Positions 28,866 through 37,846 of a DNA stretch of 64,000 nt are shown here, piece after piece (position 1 is the first letter of the stretch; every line of letters starts with the position of its first letter). A program made the position numbers and the translations under genes. Location of the stretch: the NCBI GenBank assembly GCA_964428835.1, contig CAYRZQ010000006.1:1-64000 (forward strand), in the 5' to 3' direction. The notes beneath the pieces are model-generated. The model did not search any database and was not told the DNA's origin. It saw only the letters and a program-made list of their open reading frames with translations. Origin of the DNA: JAIXWP01 sp964428835 (GTDB lineage Bacteria > Bacteroidota > Bacteroidia > Flavobacteriales_D > Sanyastnellaceae).

Positions 28866-30143
28866 TTATGGGAAAATACCGCGTTGCTTGTAAGCAATAT
28901 CAATTCTGTGAATTGCTTCAATATAAGCGGCAGTGCGCCAGTCGGTCTTGTATTTATCAGCACAAGCTACAACCTGGTTGAATGATTTAACAAGTTTGGC
29001 TTCAAGTTTATTGATCACATCGTCCATTTCCCAAAGCTCACCTTGGCGGTTTTGAAGCCACTCGAAGTAGCTACCAATTACACCACCGCTATTGCAAAGA
29101 ATATCTGGGATGATATCAATTCCTTTTTCATTCAACACTGCGTCACCCGTTACGTCAACAGGGCCGTTTGCACCTTCAGCGATGAGAGAAGCCTTGATTT
29201 CACCAGCATTTTCACCAGTTATTTGATTACCAAGTGCTGCGGGAATTACAATATCACATTGTAAACCAAAGAAGCTCTTTGGATCAATAGCTTCGGTACC
29301 TGGGAAGTCTTTTACCCCAGTGAGATTAGGTGTTGCGTGTTCGTTGAGTTTCTCTGGGTCGATACCATTTGCATTGTAGATAGTTCCGCTGGCATCCTGA
29401 ACTGCAATAAGAATTGCGCCTTCTTTTGCCATGAAATGTGCAGCCCAATATCCAACATTACCAAAACCTTGAACGATATATTTCATACCCTTAAGGTTCT
29501 TGTTGCGGAGTTTGGCCCATTGACGGATGGTAGCAACAACGCCAAAACCAGTAGCTCTATCACGACCCTCGAGACCGCCAGAACCAACAGGTTTACCAGT
29601 AACAACGTGCTTGTACATCGAACGTTCCGCTGTTGGCTTGGTCTGCATGTAAGTATCAGCAATCCATGCCATCATTTGTGCGTTGGTGTTCACATCTGGC
29701 GCTGGAATGTCGAGCTCAGGACCGATATTATCTCCAAGGGCAAAAGTGAAACGACGCGTGATGCGCTCTAGTTCTGTTTGTGAATACTTCTTTGGATCGA
29801 TTTGGATACCGCCCTTTCCACCTCCGTACGGAAGGCCTGCGAGAGATGTTTTCCAGGTCATCCAAGTTGCAAGCGCTCTTGCAGCATCGATATCCACAGT
29901 CGGGTGATAGCGAAGACCACCTTTGTAAGGACCAAGTGCATTGTTGTGCTGCACGCGATAGCCGGTGAAAACTTCGATTCTTCCATCGTCCATCTTCACA
30001 GGAAAGTTCACAAGAATTTCATTGTTTGTGATTGAAAGAATTTTTCTAACTCCTTCATCCAATTTCATTAGGTCTGCCGCCTTCGTGAATTGATGCTGCA
30101 CGTTTTCGTACATAGACATCGGACGGCTCTCTTTATTTGCCAT
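28866..30143 (-). CDS. gdhA: Glutamate dehydrogenase (Glu/Leu/Phe/Val family)
   Basis: 425 residues, the usual length of hexameric NAD(P)-dependent glutamate dehydrogenase. Visible motifs: GPYKGGLRYHP (substrate site), PYGGGKGGI with the catalytic lysine, DIPAPDVNTNAQMMAWI, TGKPVGSGGLEGRDRATG, and a Rossmann segment VQGFGNVGYWAAHF. It interconverts glutamate and 2-oxoglutarate plus ammonium in the cytoplasm, linking nitrogen and carbon metabolism. The ATG start at 30143 gives MANKESRPMSMYENV; an internal Met is possible. A strong terminator follows, so it is probably a single-gene unit. Confidence 0.95.
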   Translation of the reverse strand: MANKESRPMSMYENVQHQFTKAADLMKLDEGVRKILSITNNEILVNFPVKMDDGRIEVFTGYRVQHNNALGPYKGGLRYHPTVDIDAARALATWMTWKTSLAGLPYGGGKGGIQIDPKKYSQTELERITRRFTFALGDNIGPELDIPAPDVNTNAQMMAWIADTYMQTKPTAERSMYKHVVTGKPVGSGGLEGRDRATGFGVVATIRQWAKLRNKNLKGMKYIVQGFGNVGYWAAHFMAKEGAILIAVQDASGTIYNANGIDPEKLNEHATPNLTGVKDFPGTEAIDPKSFFGLQCDIVIPAALGNQITGENAGEIKASLIAEGANGPVDVTGDAVLNEKGIDIIPDILCNSGGVIGSYFEWLQNRQGELWEMDDVINKLEAKLVKSFNQVVACADKYKTDWRTAAYIEAIHRIDIAYKQRGIFP

Positions 30144-30369
30144 AAAGAAAAATTTGTGGTTTGTATTTCAAAATATTCCGGGTGGTTTTGACCGAAATAG
30201 TGGGCAACATTAAGAAAAATAATGATACCCGAATGTTGTCTTATGTGAAATCATTAACAGTTAGACTTTCAATAATAACCGAATATTCGCAAAACATTGA
30301 TAGCGAAAGTGATAGGCTCGTTGGTTTCTATGGAGCAATCTGTAATGATACTGTTTAAAAGAATCCATC

Positions 30370-30382
30370 AGCCCTATGGGCT
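30370..30382 (-). terminator. Short hairpin at the end of the 30382 gene
   Basis: AGCCC-TAT-GGGCT at the stop codon. The minus strand continues GATGGATTCTTTTAAA, a weak T-rich tail. Confidence 0.4.
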
Positions 30383-32838
30383 CATTCGCTGTGCTGAATA
30401 TTTATGGCTTTTGATTGATTTTCTATTAGTACGAAATAAATTCCATTTCTGAATGAACTCACATCAATTTGCATTTTGTTGGAGCTTTTTACAGTGTTAA
30501 AAACCAATCTACCCCGGGAATCGTAAATCTGAATGGATGAATTCGAAGTTTTACTCTCTATGAATAAAGTGTTATTAGCTGGATTGGGCGAAATAGAAAT
30601 AAAATGTAATCCATCCAACTCACGAATATTAATGGTACTCACAGTAAAACAAGCAGTAGTATCACTACAGCCGCTGGCATTTGTAACAACAACGGCATAG
30701 TCTCCATTTGATGTTGCTGTAAAATTTTGATTTGTAGCATCTACAATTTCAGAATTATCATTACAGTTAATCCACTGGTAAGTTGCTCCCTCTTGCTCTG
30801 CTGTGAGGGTTTCACTCATTTGAAACACATTTAGATTCGGAGCTTGGAGCATTTCCATTTGAATGGTATTGGACTGAGCATAACAATCGCTGCTTTCGAT
30901 ATCCACTACGTAGAAGTCTCCCGAGATAGAGGTATAGATGGACTGTGATGTAGCTCCAGTATTCCAGAGGTAACTTGATAAATCGCTCGCTACGATCAGC
31001 ACACTGTCTCCGGCGCAAAATTGAACTATGTCACTAGATATAGTCGGAATAAACGAATTGACACAATAGCAAGCGGTGGTGTCAAAACAACCATTGGCAT
31101 TGGTAATGACAACAGCATAATTGCCGTTAGTGGAAGCCATGTATGTTTGATTAGTGGCATCTGCAATTTCAGAATGATCACTACAGTTGATCCATTGGTA
31201 TGAAGCTCCACCTTGCTCGGCTAGAAGTGTTTCACCCTCTACAAGCACATTCACATTTGGCATTTCAAGAACATGAATCGTAGTACTTGTAGACTGCGCG
31301 TAACATTCTCCATCTTCTATTCCAAATACATAAAAATCACCTGAGACATTCACATCAATGGTTTGCGTGGTTTCTCCTGTATTCCAAAGATATTCGGACG
31401 ATTCACTTGCAGTGAGTTGTAAGCTATCTCCCTCACAAAATGAGGTTGACGGGCTTTCGATGGTTGGCACTTCCGTGTTGGAGCAGTTGCCATATTGGGC
31501 TATAAAAAACCGAATCGCGTTAAAAGGAGTAGTAAAAAAAACCTCACTTGTAAAACCCACATAACTATTGAAAGCGCCTAGAATGAAAATATTTCCACCA
31601 TCTGGGGCTAGCACTATATTTCGCGGTTCTATGCCCCCTAAAATTGTTGGTGTAATGGGGGAATTGGTTGAAAGAATCATATCATCCCATAGTACATCGC
31701 CTTGTGCACTGAGCTTATGCATCAGAATGGGTGACACTGCGGTAAACGTTATTTCTTTTCCAGTTGCATAAATATTACCAATGCCGTCCACTCGAATTTT
31801 TGAGTAGGTGGAGCTACCGTTATTTGCAACTAAATTGTGATGTATCCATTGTTTCGTTCCATTTGAATCCAGTTTGATAATGATGGCATCGAAGAGTCCA
31901 TTTTGCTCTAAGGTGTCTCCCATAAAGACAAGAGGTCCATTTGTGAAATCACCACTCAACAAAACATTACCATTTAAATCAACAGCAAATGACGTGATTC
32001 GCATTATGCTGCTATCAGCTTTCACCACGTGTTGGTGCAACTGAACACCTGAGGAATTATATTTGATTAAAACTGTATCTGCAAACCGATAGAAATTATC
32101 ATTCTCATCAAACAGAAACAAGTCGTTAGCGGCGTCTCCGTGCGCTGGCATAAACAAGGAATCTACTTGTCCGATATTGGTTGCAAATATCACATCGCCT
32201 TCCTGATTGTATTTTACAAGAAAACTTTGTGCCCCGACACTGGACGAATTCATGGCAGTAAGGGAATAGGTGTCGCTGAAGCTCATAATACCCTGATAAC
32301 CGCCGAGCATACAAATATTATGTTGATTATCCAAATGAATAGCATAAGGAGAACTGTTAAGGGCGCTATAACTCGTAGTTCTCGTCCAAAGAAGTTCTCC
32401 GCTGGAGTTCAGTTTTGCCAAGAAATAATTGGATTCCCCTGGAATAGGGATTCCATCGATGGTTGCACCAGAAAGATAAAAGCCTGTAAAGTAAACGTTA
32501 CCTAAAGAATCAACAGCTATTTTTTCAGAGTTTCGCCCATCTTGAGTGCCCCCCATTCTCGTTGTTCGTTTCGCCCAAAGTACTACACCACTGGGTGAAA
32601 TTTTGGCAATGTAATTAGATTGACCTCCAGCACCGCTCAATGTGAATGCACCAAGAGTTAGTCCTGCTGTCCCATAGCTTCCTCTCATGTAACGATTCCC
32701 CTCCTCATCTAGAGTCAGCAACACGGCATCCGCTGTTCCGTTGTTTCCATACTGATTTGCCCAAACAAAATTTGGAGATTGGGCTTGTAAGAGTTGGGCA
32801 TGGATTATTAGAGTGAATAATACATAGATATGTTTCAT
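30382..32838 (-). CDS. Secreted beta-propeller-like protein with duplicated Ig module and T9SS type A sorting domain
   Basis: 818 residues from ATG 32838, giving signal peptide MKHIYVLFTLIIHAQLLQAQ. Residues about 25-450 hold SBBP-like beta-propeller repeats (DSLGNVYFTGFY, DLNGNVLLSGDF, DGIGNIYATGK, each with a NYFLAKLNSSGELLW-type partner strand). Two copies of a roughly 135-residue module follow, each with FCEGDSL/FCAGDSV, YLWNTGET or YLWNTGAT, YQWINC, and VVTNAxGCxDTTAC. A type A sorting domain ends the protein (SISPNPANNTLFIES, YDSRGRLVFNT, FRNGIYFVLIE). Exported by T9SS by inference; function unknown. Confidence 0.88.
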   Translation of the reverse strand: MKHIYVLFTLIIHAQLLQAQSPNFVWANQYGNNGTADAVLLTLDEEGNRYMRGSYGTAGLTLGAFTLSGAGGQSNYIAKISPSGVVLWAKRTTRMGGTQDGRNSEKIAVDSLGNVYFTGFYLSGATIDGIPIPGESNYFLAKLNSSGELLWTRTTSYSALNSSPYAIHLDNQHNICMLGGYQGIMSFSDTYSLTAMNSSSVGAQSFLVKYNQEGDVIFATNIGQVDSLFMPAHGDAANDLFLFDENDNFYRFADTVLIKYNSSGVQLHQHVVKADSSIMRITSFAVDLNGNVLLSGDFTNGPLVFMGDTLEQNGLFDAIIIKLDSNGTKQWIHHNLVANNGSSTYSKIRVDGIGNIYATGKEITFTAVSPILMHKLSAQGDVLWDDMILSTNSPITPTILGGIEPRNIVLAPDGGNIFILGAFNSYVGFTSEVFFTTPFNAIRFFIAQYGNCSNTEVPTIESPSTSFCEGDSLQLTASESSEYLWNTGETTQTIDVNVSGDFYVFGIEDGECYAQSTSTTIHVLEMPNVNVLVEGETLLAEQGGASYQWINCSDHSEIADATNQTYMASTNGNYAVVITNANGCFDTTACYCVNSFIPTISSDIVQFCAGDSVLIVASDLSSYLWNTGATSQSIYTSISGDFYVVDIESSDCYAQSNTIQMEMLQAPNLNVFQMSETLTAEQEGATYQWINCNDNSEIVDATNQNFTATSNGDYAVVVTNASGCSDTTACFTVSTINIRELDGLHFISISPNPANNTLFIESKTSNSSIQIYDSRGRLVFNTVKSSNKMQIDVSSFRNGIYFVLIENQSKAINIQHSE

Positions 32839-32933
32839 GTTAATTGGTTTATTCAAAAATGAGCTTTTGAAAATTTTTCATGACAGCGAATTTTTCAGAG
32901 CCACGCCATTCTAACTCCAAAGTAAATATAAAC

Positions 32934-33020
32934 AAAAACCTCCTTCTCCCTCCCCGTGCTCCCTGTTCTTTTCACCCCTTGTTCTTTGTTCCCAATTCCC
33001 CCTTGTTCCCAAAATTTCCC
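32934..33020. repeat. Low-complexity pyrimidine/GTTC-rich tract
   Basis: Runs of CCTGTTC, CTTGTTC and GTTCCC, similar in wording to the tracts at 43214-43236, 43548-43573, 44300-44351 and 48181-48470. Intergenic, just before the universal stress protein promoter. Confidence 0.6.
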
Positions 33021-33028
33021 CTCTTCCC

Positions 33029-33036
33029 TATATTTG
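33029..33036 (+). promoter_or_regulatory. -7 box TATATTTG before uspA-like gene
   Basis: Exact TAnnTTTG match, 19 nt upstream of ATG 33056. Confidence 0.6.
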
Positions 33037-33055
33037 ACCCCTAAACATTAAAGTT

Positions 33056-33862
33056 ATGCGATTCGATCACTTCAAAATTCTTGTTCCTTTTGATTTTTCT
33101 GAGGCTGCCCAAAAAGCCTTACAGCAAGCAGTAATGCTCAAGGAAGAATTCCCCATTCATGTAGATTTACTTCATGTTGTGGATAGTGAAAAAGAGCATA
33201 AGGAAGCAGAAGAAAAGTTGATGCTAGTGGCTAAGCCGCTCGTGGCGCAAAGAGTTAGCTCAGGTGTCGTGGTGGAAAAAGGCGCGGTGCTTGAAACGAT
33301 AAACGAAATTGCCGGACGCGGCTTTTATGATTTAATGGTGATCGGAACCCATGGCCCACGCGGTATTCGTCAAAACCTTCTTGGCGCCGATATTTTAAAA
33401 CTATTGAAAGAAAATCCTTGCGCCTCAATCGTTGTACAAAAGACCTCAGAAACAGTAGATCAGTTTAAAAGAATTCTTCTTCCTGTGGGCTCGCATGAAG
33501 ATTATGAAGGTCTCGCTGATTCAGTTAAGATGATCGCACAGGCTTCTGGCGCAGAGGTTCTACTTTATACAATCAACCGTCCAGGGGAAGAACCTGCAGA
33601 GGAGCTCATTGTAAACAAGGAAAATACAATTCGCCTCTTAAAGGGCAGTGATATCCGTTATCGCGAAGTGGCAGAAGATGTGAGCGTTTATTCTTTTGGT
33701 TTTGCAAAACAAACACTCATGTACGCTGAAAGTAACGGCGTCGATCTTATTGCAATCATGCCTCATGCATCGTCAGAACACTCATACTTCGCAAATGCAG
33801 ATAAGGAGCGCCTTCTCGTCAACGAAAAAGGAATTGCGGTTCTTTGCAGTGCGGGTGTTTAA
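33056..33862 (+). CDS. Tandem-domain universal stress protein
   Basis: 268 residues made of two UspA domains. The first (about 5-135) has KILVPFDFSEAAQKAL and the nucleotide-loop signature VIGTHGPRGIRQNLLG; the second (about 140-268) has KRILLPVGSHEDYEG and a degenerate loop (IAIMPHASSEHSYF), so only the first half keeps a clear ATP-binding motif. These cytoplasmic proteins help survival under starvation or stress. It has its own -7 box and overlaps the convergent hybrid kinase gene by 4 bp. Confidence 0.9.
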   Translation: MRFDHFKILVPFDFSEAAQKALQQAVMLKEEFPIHVDLLHVVDSEKEHKEAEEKLMLVAKPLVAQRVSSGVVVEKGAVLETINEIAGRGFYDLMVIGTHGPRGIRQNLLGADILKLLKENPCASIVVQKTSETVDQFKRILLPVGSHEDYEGLADSVKMIAQASGAEVLLYTINRPGEEPAEELIVNKENTIRLLKGSDIRYREVAEDVSVYSFGFAKQTLMYAESNGVDLIAIMPHASSEHSYFANADKERLLVNEKGIAVLCSAGV

Positions 33863-35364
33863 TGCCGAAGATGTTTGATAATCTTTGAATACAAATCATC
33901 AGGCGAGTAAGGCTTGGATAGATAGTCATTCATTCCAGCTTGCAAACATGCCTGTCGCTCGCTTTCAAGGGCATTAGCTGTAAGAGCGATAATCGGTGTT
34001 TGAAGTTTAAGAATATTTCGAATCCGATGCGTTGATTGAAATCCATCTTCTTCTGGCATTTGTAAGTCCATTAGAATTACATCAAAATGCTCGCTTTCGA
34101 GATATGGGATTGCATCCATCCCATTGAACGCCATAGAAAATGAGGCATTCCATTTTTTTAATAAAGTCAATGCTAGAAATCGATTGATTTCATTGTCCTC
34201 AATCAGGAGGACTTTCTTATTGGTTAAGTCTTTCTCAGCTCCTAGGTTAACATCGGGAACAACGGGCTTTTCGGCTTTTAGCAACGGGATAGTACATGAG
34301 AAGACAGAACCTTTGTCTTTAATGGATTCGACATTCAACGTACCACCCATAATTTCCACGAGATTTTTAGCGATAGGTAAACCGAGACCAGTACCACCGT
34401 ACCTGCGGGAAATTGATGGATCTTCCTGTGTAAACTCATCGAAAATGGCCGACAATTTACTTTCATCAATTCCAACTCCTGTATCCACTATTGCGAACTG
34501 AATTAGATAGTTGTCTCGATCATTCCCTTTATTGCGAATGATAAGCTTTACAGAGCCTTCATTCGTGAACTTTATAGAATTCGAAATAAGGTTTGACAAC
34601 ACTTGTACAAGCCTAGTTGGGTCACCTTTGAGATAATCCGGAATTGTAACATCACGCTCAATTGTGAGATGGATGTTTTTTTGCTGGGCCTTAACTCCGA
34701 AACCTCGCATCACCGGTTTGAGAACGTGATCAATGCTAAATGGAATTTGCTCGAGCTGCAGCTTACCACTTTCCATTTTAGTGAGATCGAGTATATCATT
34801 GATAATAATCAATAGCCCTTCACTTGAAGAGCGTATTGCTTCGAGATACTCGCGTTGCTCTTCACTCAACTCACTGTCGGCAAGAACACCAGACATACCT
34901 ATGATTGCATTTAAAGGAGTTCTTACCTCATGAGATATATTGGCTAAGAATATTTTTCTAGTTTCTAAAGATGCCTCCGCTACTTCTCTTGCTTTAACAA
35001 GATCTTTCTCGAGCTTCTTACGCTCCTTGATGGCTAGTTTAATCTGTTCGGCAATGTGCAGCAAATTATCATTGTTGATTTCCTCCCCACCAGTACTGAG
35101 GCTTTTGAAGGAGGTTTTTAATGACTCAATCAAAACTTTTTGCTTTTGAGATTCTTCAAAAAGTCGAACATTCTTTTCCTCTAGCTCTTCACTGCTCAAG
35201 CGCATAGCGCGCTCAACCAGCAAGCGATTTTCCTCCATGTGGAGATAACTCTGATTTAAAGATTGAAGCAAGTCCTGTACATTTGACGGAAGAGCATCAA
35301 TGTCGATATGGAACTTTTTAAGTTGACGTTGGAAGAGACGATGAAACTCAGGAGTGAAAGACAT
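33859..35364 (-). CDS. Cytoplasmic hybrid sensor histidine kinase with receiver domain
   Basis: 501 residues, no membrane helix. An N-terminal coiled coil (about 40-135) precedes HisKA with FLANISHEVRTPLNAIIG (His about 145), HATPase motifs (NLISNSIKFTNEG, VDTGVGIDE, GTGLGLPIAK) and a receiver domain (LLIEDNEIN; phospho-accepting Asp about 433 in LMDLQMPEEDG; Lys in YLSKPYS). It begins 2 bp after the FIST gene stop in the same transcript, so the FIST protein is its likely sensor input (inference). The output partner is not in the operon. Confidence 0.93.
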   Translation of the reverse strand: MSFTPEFHRLFQRQLKKFHIDIDALPSNVQDLLQSLNQSYLHMEENRLLVERAMRLSSEELEEKNVRLFEESQKQKVLIESLKTSFKSLSTGGEEINNDNLLHIAEQIKLAIKERKKLEKDLVKAREVAEASLETRKIFLANISHEVRTPLNAIIGMSGVLADSELSEEQREYLEAIRSSSEGLLIIINDILDLTKMESGKLQLEQIPFSIDHVLKPVMRGFGVKAQQKNIHLTIERDVTIPDYLKGDPTRLVQVLSNLISNSIKFTNEGSVKLIIRNKGNDRDNYLIQFAIVDTGVGIDESKLSAIFDEFTQEDPSISRRYGGTGLGLPIAKNLVEIMGGTLNVESIKDKGSVFSCTIPLLKAEKPVVPDVNLGAEKDLTNKKVLLIEDNEINRFLALTLLKKWNASFSMAFNGMDAIPYLESEHFDVILMDLQMPEEDGFQSTHRIRNILKLQTPIIALTANALESERQACLQAGMNDYLSKPYSPDDLYSKIIKHLRH

Positions 35365-35366
35365 AT

Positions 35367-36485
35367 CTAAACTTCGGTGTAGGTAGTTATTGTCATTGTT
35401 TGGTTATGCAATGAGCACTTGGATGAATTTAATATTGGGGAGATTTCGCCATTGGAGTAAAACCCGGAATACACTGCTTGTGGCCCGAGTTCGTCATACA
35501 CACCTTCAAGCTCTTCATCTATTCTTTGACCTAAAACGATTTTTCTTCCAACGCATGAAACCATTAATACCCAATCAGGTTTTTTGTCAGCACTGCTCTG
35601 CTCTGCAGCATCGATGGCACCATCTATTAATCTATCAAAATTGGCCATCATAAACTGCACCTTTGCACCTTGAGGCAAATCTCCTGCAAAGGTCATTGTG
35701 CCTTTACTTTCATCAATGCTTAGAATGGTACGCACCAGGAGATCCCCATTATCCAATTTGATACAAAGAGGGAAGAGTAATGCAGCACCAGGAAGTTCCT
35801 TGGCTTTATCACCTAGAAAAGTTTTATATAAATCAAGTGCAGGAATATTGTCCAGGGAATGCAACACATTTCCCGCAGATTCAGTCACTACACGCACAGG
35901 ACCAAAAGCATCCCAGCCACCTTGAGAACCATGACTGATGACTAGATTTTTACCATAAAAACCAATTCCAATCACATTACCTGACGTGGGGATGGCATTG
36001 AGTCCGACAAGCGTCTTTTGAAAACGGCCCGAATCTGCAGCCAGACCTCCCGTGACTATAATTCCTTCCGGTAAATGTTGATTAATTCCCTTTACCAACT
36101 CGTCACCATTGGCGTGGATACCTTCACTGATAACAAGAATATGCACTAACTCTGGTCCCATTAATTGCTTATAAAGCTCCAAACCACAGTCGTAGCTACT
36201 TGAAAAATCGCTGAGCAATAATGAGCAAGTTTTGATTTGAGTTTTTTCAAAATGGAGGGCTGTGGCTACAATGCTATTGTCAAGAACTTTTGTTCCAGCA
36301 ATTTCTCCTGCTGTGCTAAAAGAAATGATTTCTGCTTTTGGGTAACGCTGCGACAGCTCTTCATAAACGAACGCTTGTCCCACTAAGTCAATACCTCCGG
36401 CAGCGATTACAAGATTAGCATCGCTTAGCGCATCGGTTGCGCCAGACCATTGGCCGTTTTCATGAATTAGGAGAGAGGATTTCAT
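35367..36485 (-). CDS. FIST-domain sensory protein
   Basis: 372 residues with FIST N- and C-terminal domains: LVIAAGGIDLV, IISFSTAGEIAGTKV, VTGGLAADSGRF, VIGIGFYG, and the C-terminal VGRKIVLGQRIDEEL and GFYSNGEISP. FIST domains are proposed small-ligand (possibly amino-acid) sensors in signalling systems, usually beside or fused to histidine kinases. Here the kinase gene follows after 2 bp and a coiled-coil protein gene precedes by 5 bp, so the three are one operon. Cytoplasmic; ligand unknown. Confidence 0.9.
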   Translation of the reverse strand: MKSSLLIHENGQWSGATDALSDANLVIAAGGIDLVGQAFVYEELSQRYPKAEIISFSTAGEIAGTKVLDNSIVATALHFEKTQIKTCSLLLSDFSSSYDCGLELYKQLMGPELVHILVISEGIHANGDELVKGINQHLPEGIIVTGGLAADSGRFQKTLVGLNAIPTSGNVIGIGFYGKNLVISHGSQGGWDAFGPVRVVTESAGNVLHSLDNIPALDLYKTFLGDKAKELPGAALLFPLCIKLDNGDLLVRTILSIDESKGTMTFAGDLPQGAKVQFMMANFDRLIDGAIDAAEQSSADKKPDWVLMVSCVGRKIVLGQRIDEELEGVYDELGPQAVYSGFYSNGEISPILNSSKCSLHNQTMTITTYTEV

Positions 36486-36490
36486 GGTGA

Positions 36491-37591
36491 TTAATTTAAA
36501 ATTATTAGACCTCCTTTAGCAGCTTTTAAGCGCTCTAGGCTGGCTTTGGCTGATTCTACTTGTTGTGTTTCTTCTACGTTGGCTGTTTTATTTTCTTTCT
36601 CTTTTTCAAAAAGATCTTCAAGGGCAGCCTTGTGTTGAGTTATTTCTGCTTCTTGACGTTCAATAGTTGTTTGAGCATCGTGGAGTCTTCTTTCACTTTG
36701 TAAAATTCTATTTTCAACCGCTGTCACTTTTTCATTCTTCTTCTCCAACCTCGCCTGTTGTTTGATAATTTTTTCTCTGCGATCCTCTAAATCCTCGCGA
36801 GCACGAGTAGCTTTTTTATCTGTAATATCTGCGCCCGGAAAGCGCTCTGCATATTCGCTTTCTTTGGTGCGCAAAGCTTGCTCTTGTTGCTCTATTTCTT
36901 TCTTAATTTGGTTCGATTCTTTTTTTTCATCCTCCATTTCTATTTCCAAAGCTTTCTTGTCGGTTTCAATCTTATTGATATTAGCGCGAGAATTAGAGAG
37001 CTGACTCTGTAGTTTGCTGATTGACTGCTCGTGCGAAGCTTTGTCTTTTTGAAGTCGTGCACCACCTTTATCCACGCGAGCTAAATCTTTTACTTGACGA
37101 TCATAATAACGCTGTTGATCTTTAATTTTTTTGTCATAAAGCTGTGTGTAAAATTGAATGAGGCCTTTTTCTACAAAGGCAATGATATTCTGCTTTTCAG
37201 GGGTTTCGGATTCTAAAACATATTCTTGTTTTTTTAATCCGAAAACCGAAAGTCGAGAGAAGTCGCCGTCTGATAAAACCTGATAATAGAGCACTATAGT
37301 ATCAGGAGATAATTTTTCAGAAAAAATGGGCCCACAAACGAAATAAGCACCTTCTTTCTTGCCGCTTACGTTGAATGTAGATTTGATGTAGCCTCTAAAA
37401 AATTTACCGATCTCATTAGGTTCGGAAATGATTTTTGCTTCCACTGTTTTTCGAACACCATCACCATGAAGTGTACTGGATTCTGTTGTATTGACATCAG
37501 GTGTATTCATTAACGCCTGAGCAATTTTGTCGGGTTGGGCAAACGTACTAATCGCCCCCAAGAGAAATACTGGTAATAATAGTTTTATCAT
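36491..37591 (-). CDS. Exported coiled-coil protein, first gene of FIST operon
   Basis: 366 residues. Signal peptide MIKLLLPVFLLGAISTFAQ; a globular part (about 20-165) with GKFFRGYIKSTFNVSG and GPIFSEKLSPDTIVLYY; then a long charged coiled coil (about 170-350) rich in Glu, Lys and Gln. No known family recognised. It probably acts in the periplasm, while the next two gene products are cytoplasmic, so it may belong to the same response without touching them directly (inference). 5 bp separate it from the FIST gene. Confidence 0.75.
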   Translation of the reverse strand: MIKLLLPVFLLGAISTFAQPDKIAQALMNTPDVNTTESSTLHGDGVRKTVEAKIISEPNEIGKFFRGYIKSTFNVSGKKEGAYFVCGPIFSEKLSPDTIVLYYQVLSDGDFSRLSVFGLKKQEYVLESETPEKQNIIAFVEKGLIQFYTQLYDKKIKDQQRYYDRQVKDLARVDKGGARLQKDKASHEQSISKLQSQLSNSRANINKIETDKKALEIEMEDEKKESNQIKKEIEQQEQALRTKESEYAERFPGADITDKKATRAREDLEDRREKIIKQQARLEKKNEKVTAVENRILQSERRLHDAQTTIERQEAEITQHKAALEDLFEKEKENKTANVEETQQVESAKASLERLKAAKGGLIILN

Positions 37592-37722
37592 ACAAACAAC
37601 GAATAAGATGGAAATTTAGAAAAAAACTTGGAAATAGAATTGAATATTGGAATAAGGATTTAAACAAAATAAAAAATCGCTGTCACCTTGAAATTGTTGT
37701 TTCAAAATACAGCGATTTTAAG

Positions 37723-37796
37723 TGCGCCCACCTGGGCTCGAACCAGGGACCCACAGATTATGAGTCTGTTGCTCTAACCGACTGAGCTATAGGCGC
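37723..37796 (-). tRNA. tRNA with CAU anticodon (Met or Ile2)
   Basis: A 74-nt cloverleaf: acceptor GCGCCTA/TGGGCGC, D arm GCTC...GAGC, anticodon stem ACAGA/TCTGT with loop CTCATAA, T arm CCTGG-TTCGAGC-CCAGG. The CCA end is not encoded. The CAU anticodon could belong to elongator tRNA-Met or to lysidine-modified tRNA-Ile; the sequence alone does not decide. The acceptor 1-72 pair is G-C, so it is not the initiator type. The other DNA in 37592-37840 shows nothing else. Confidence 0.95.
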
Positions 37797-37846
37797 GGTT
37801 TTTTCGGGTGGCAAATGTAATAGGACTTGTGCTTAGAATAAAATTA

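Noticed and set aside
30161..30358. 65-codon plus-strand ORF between gdhA and the secreted propeller gene
   Set aside because: No signal peptide, domain or promoter; composition like the surrounding AT-rich spacer.
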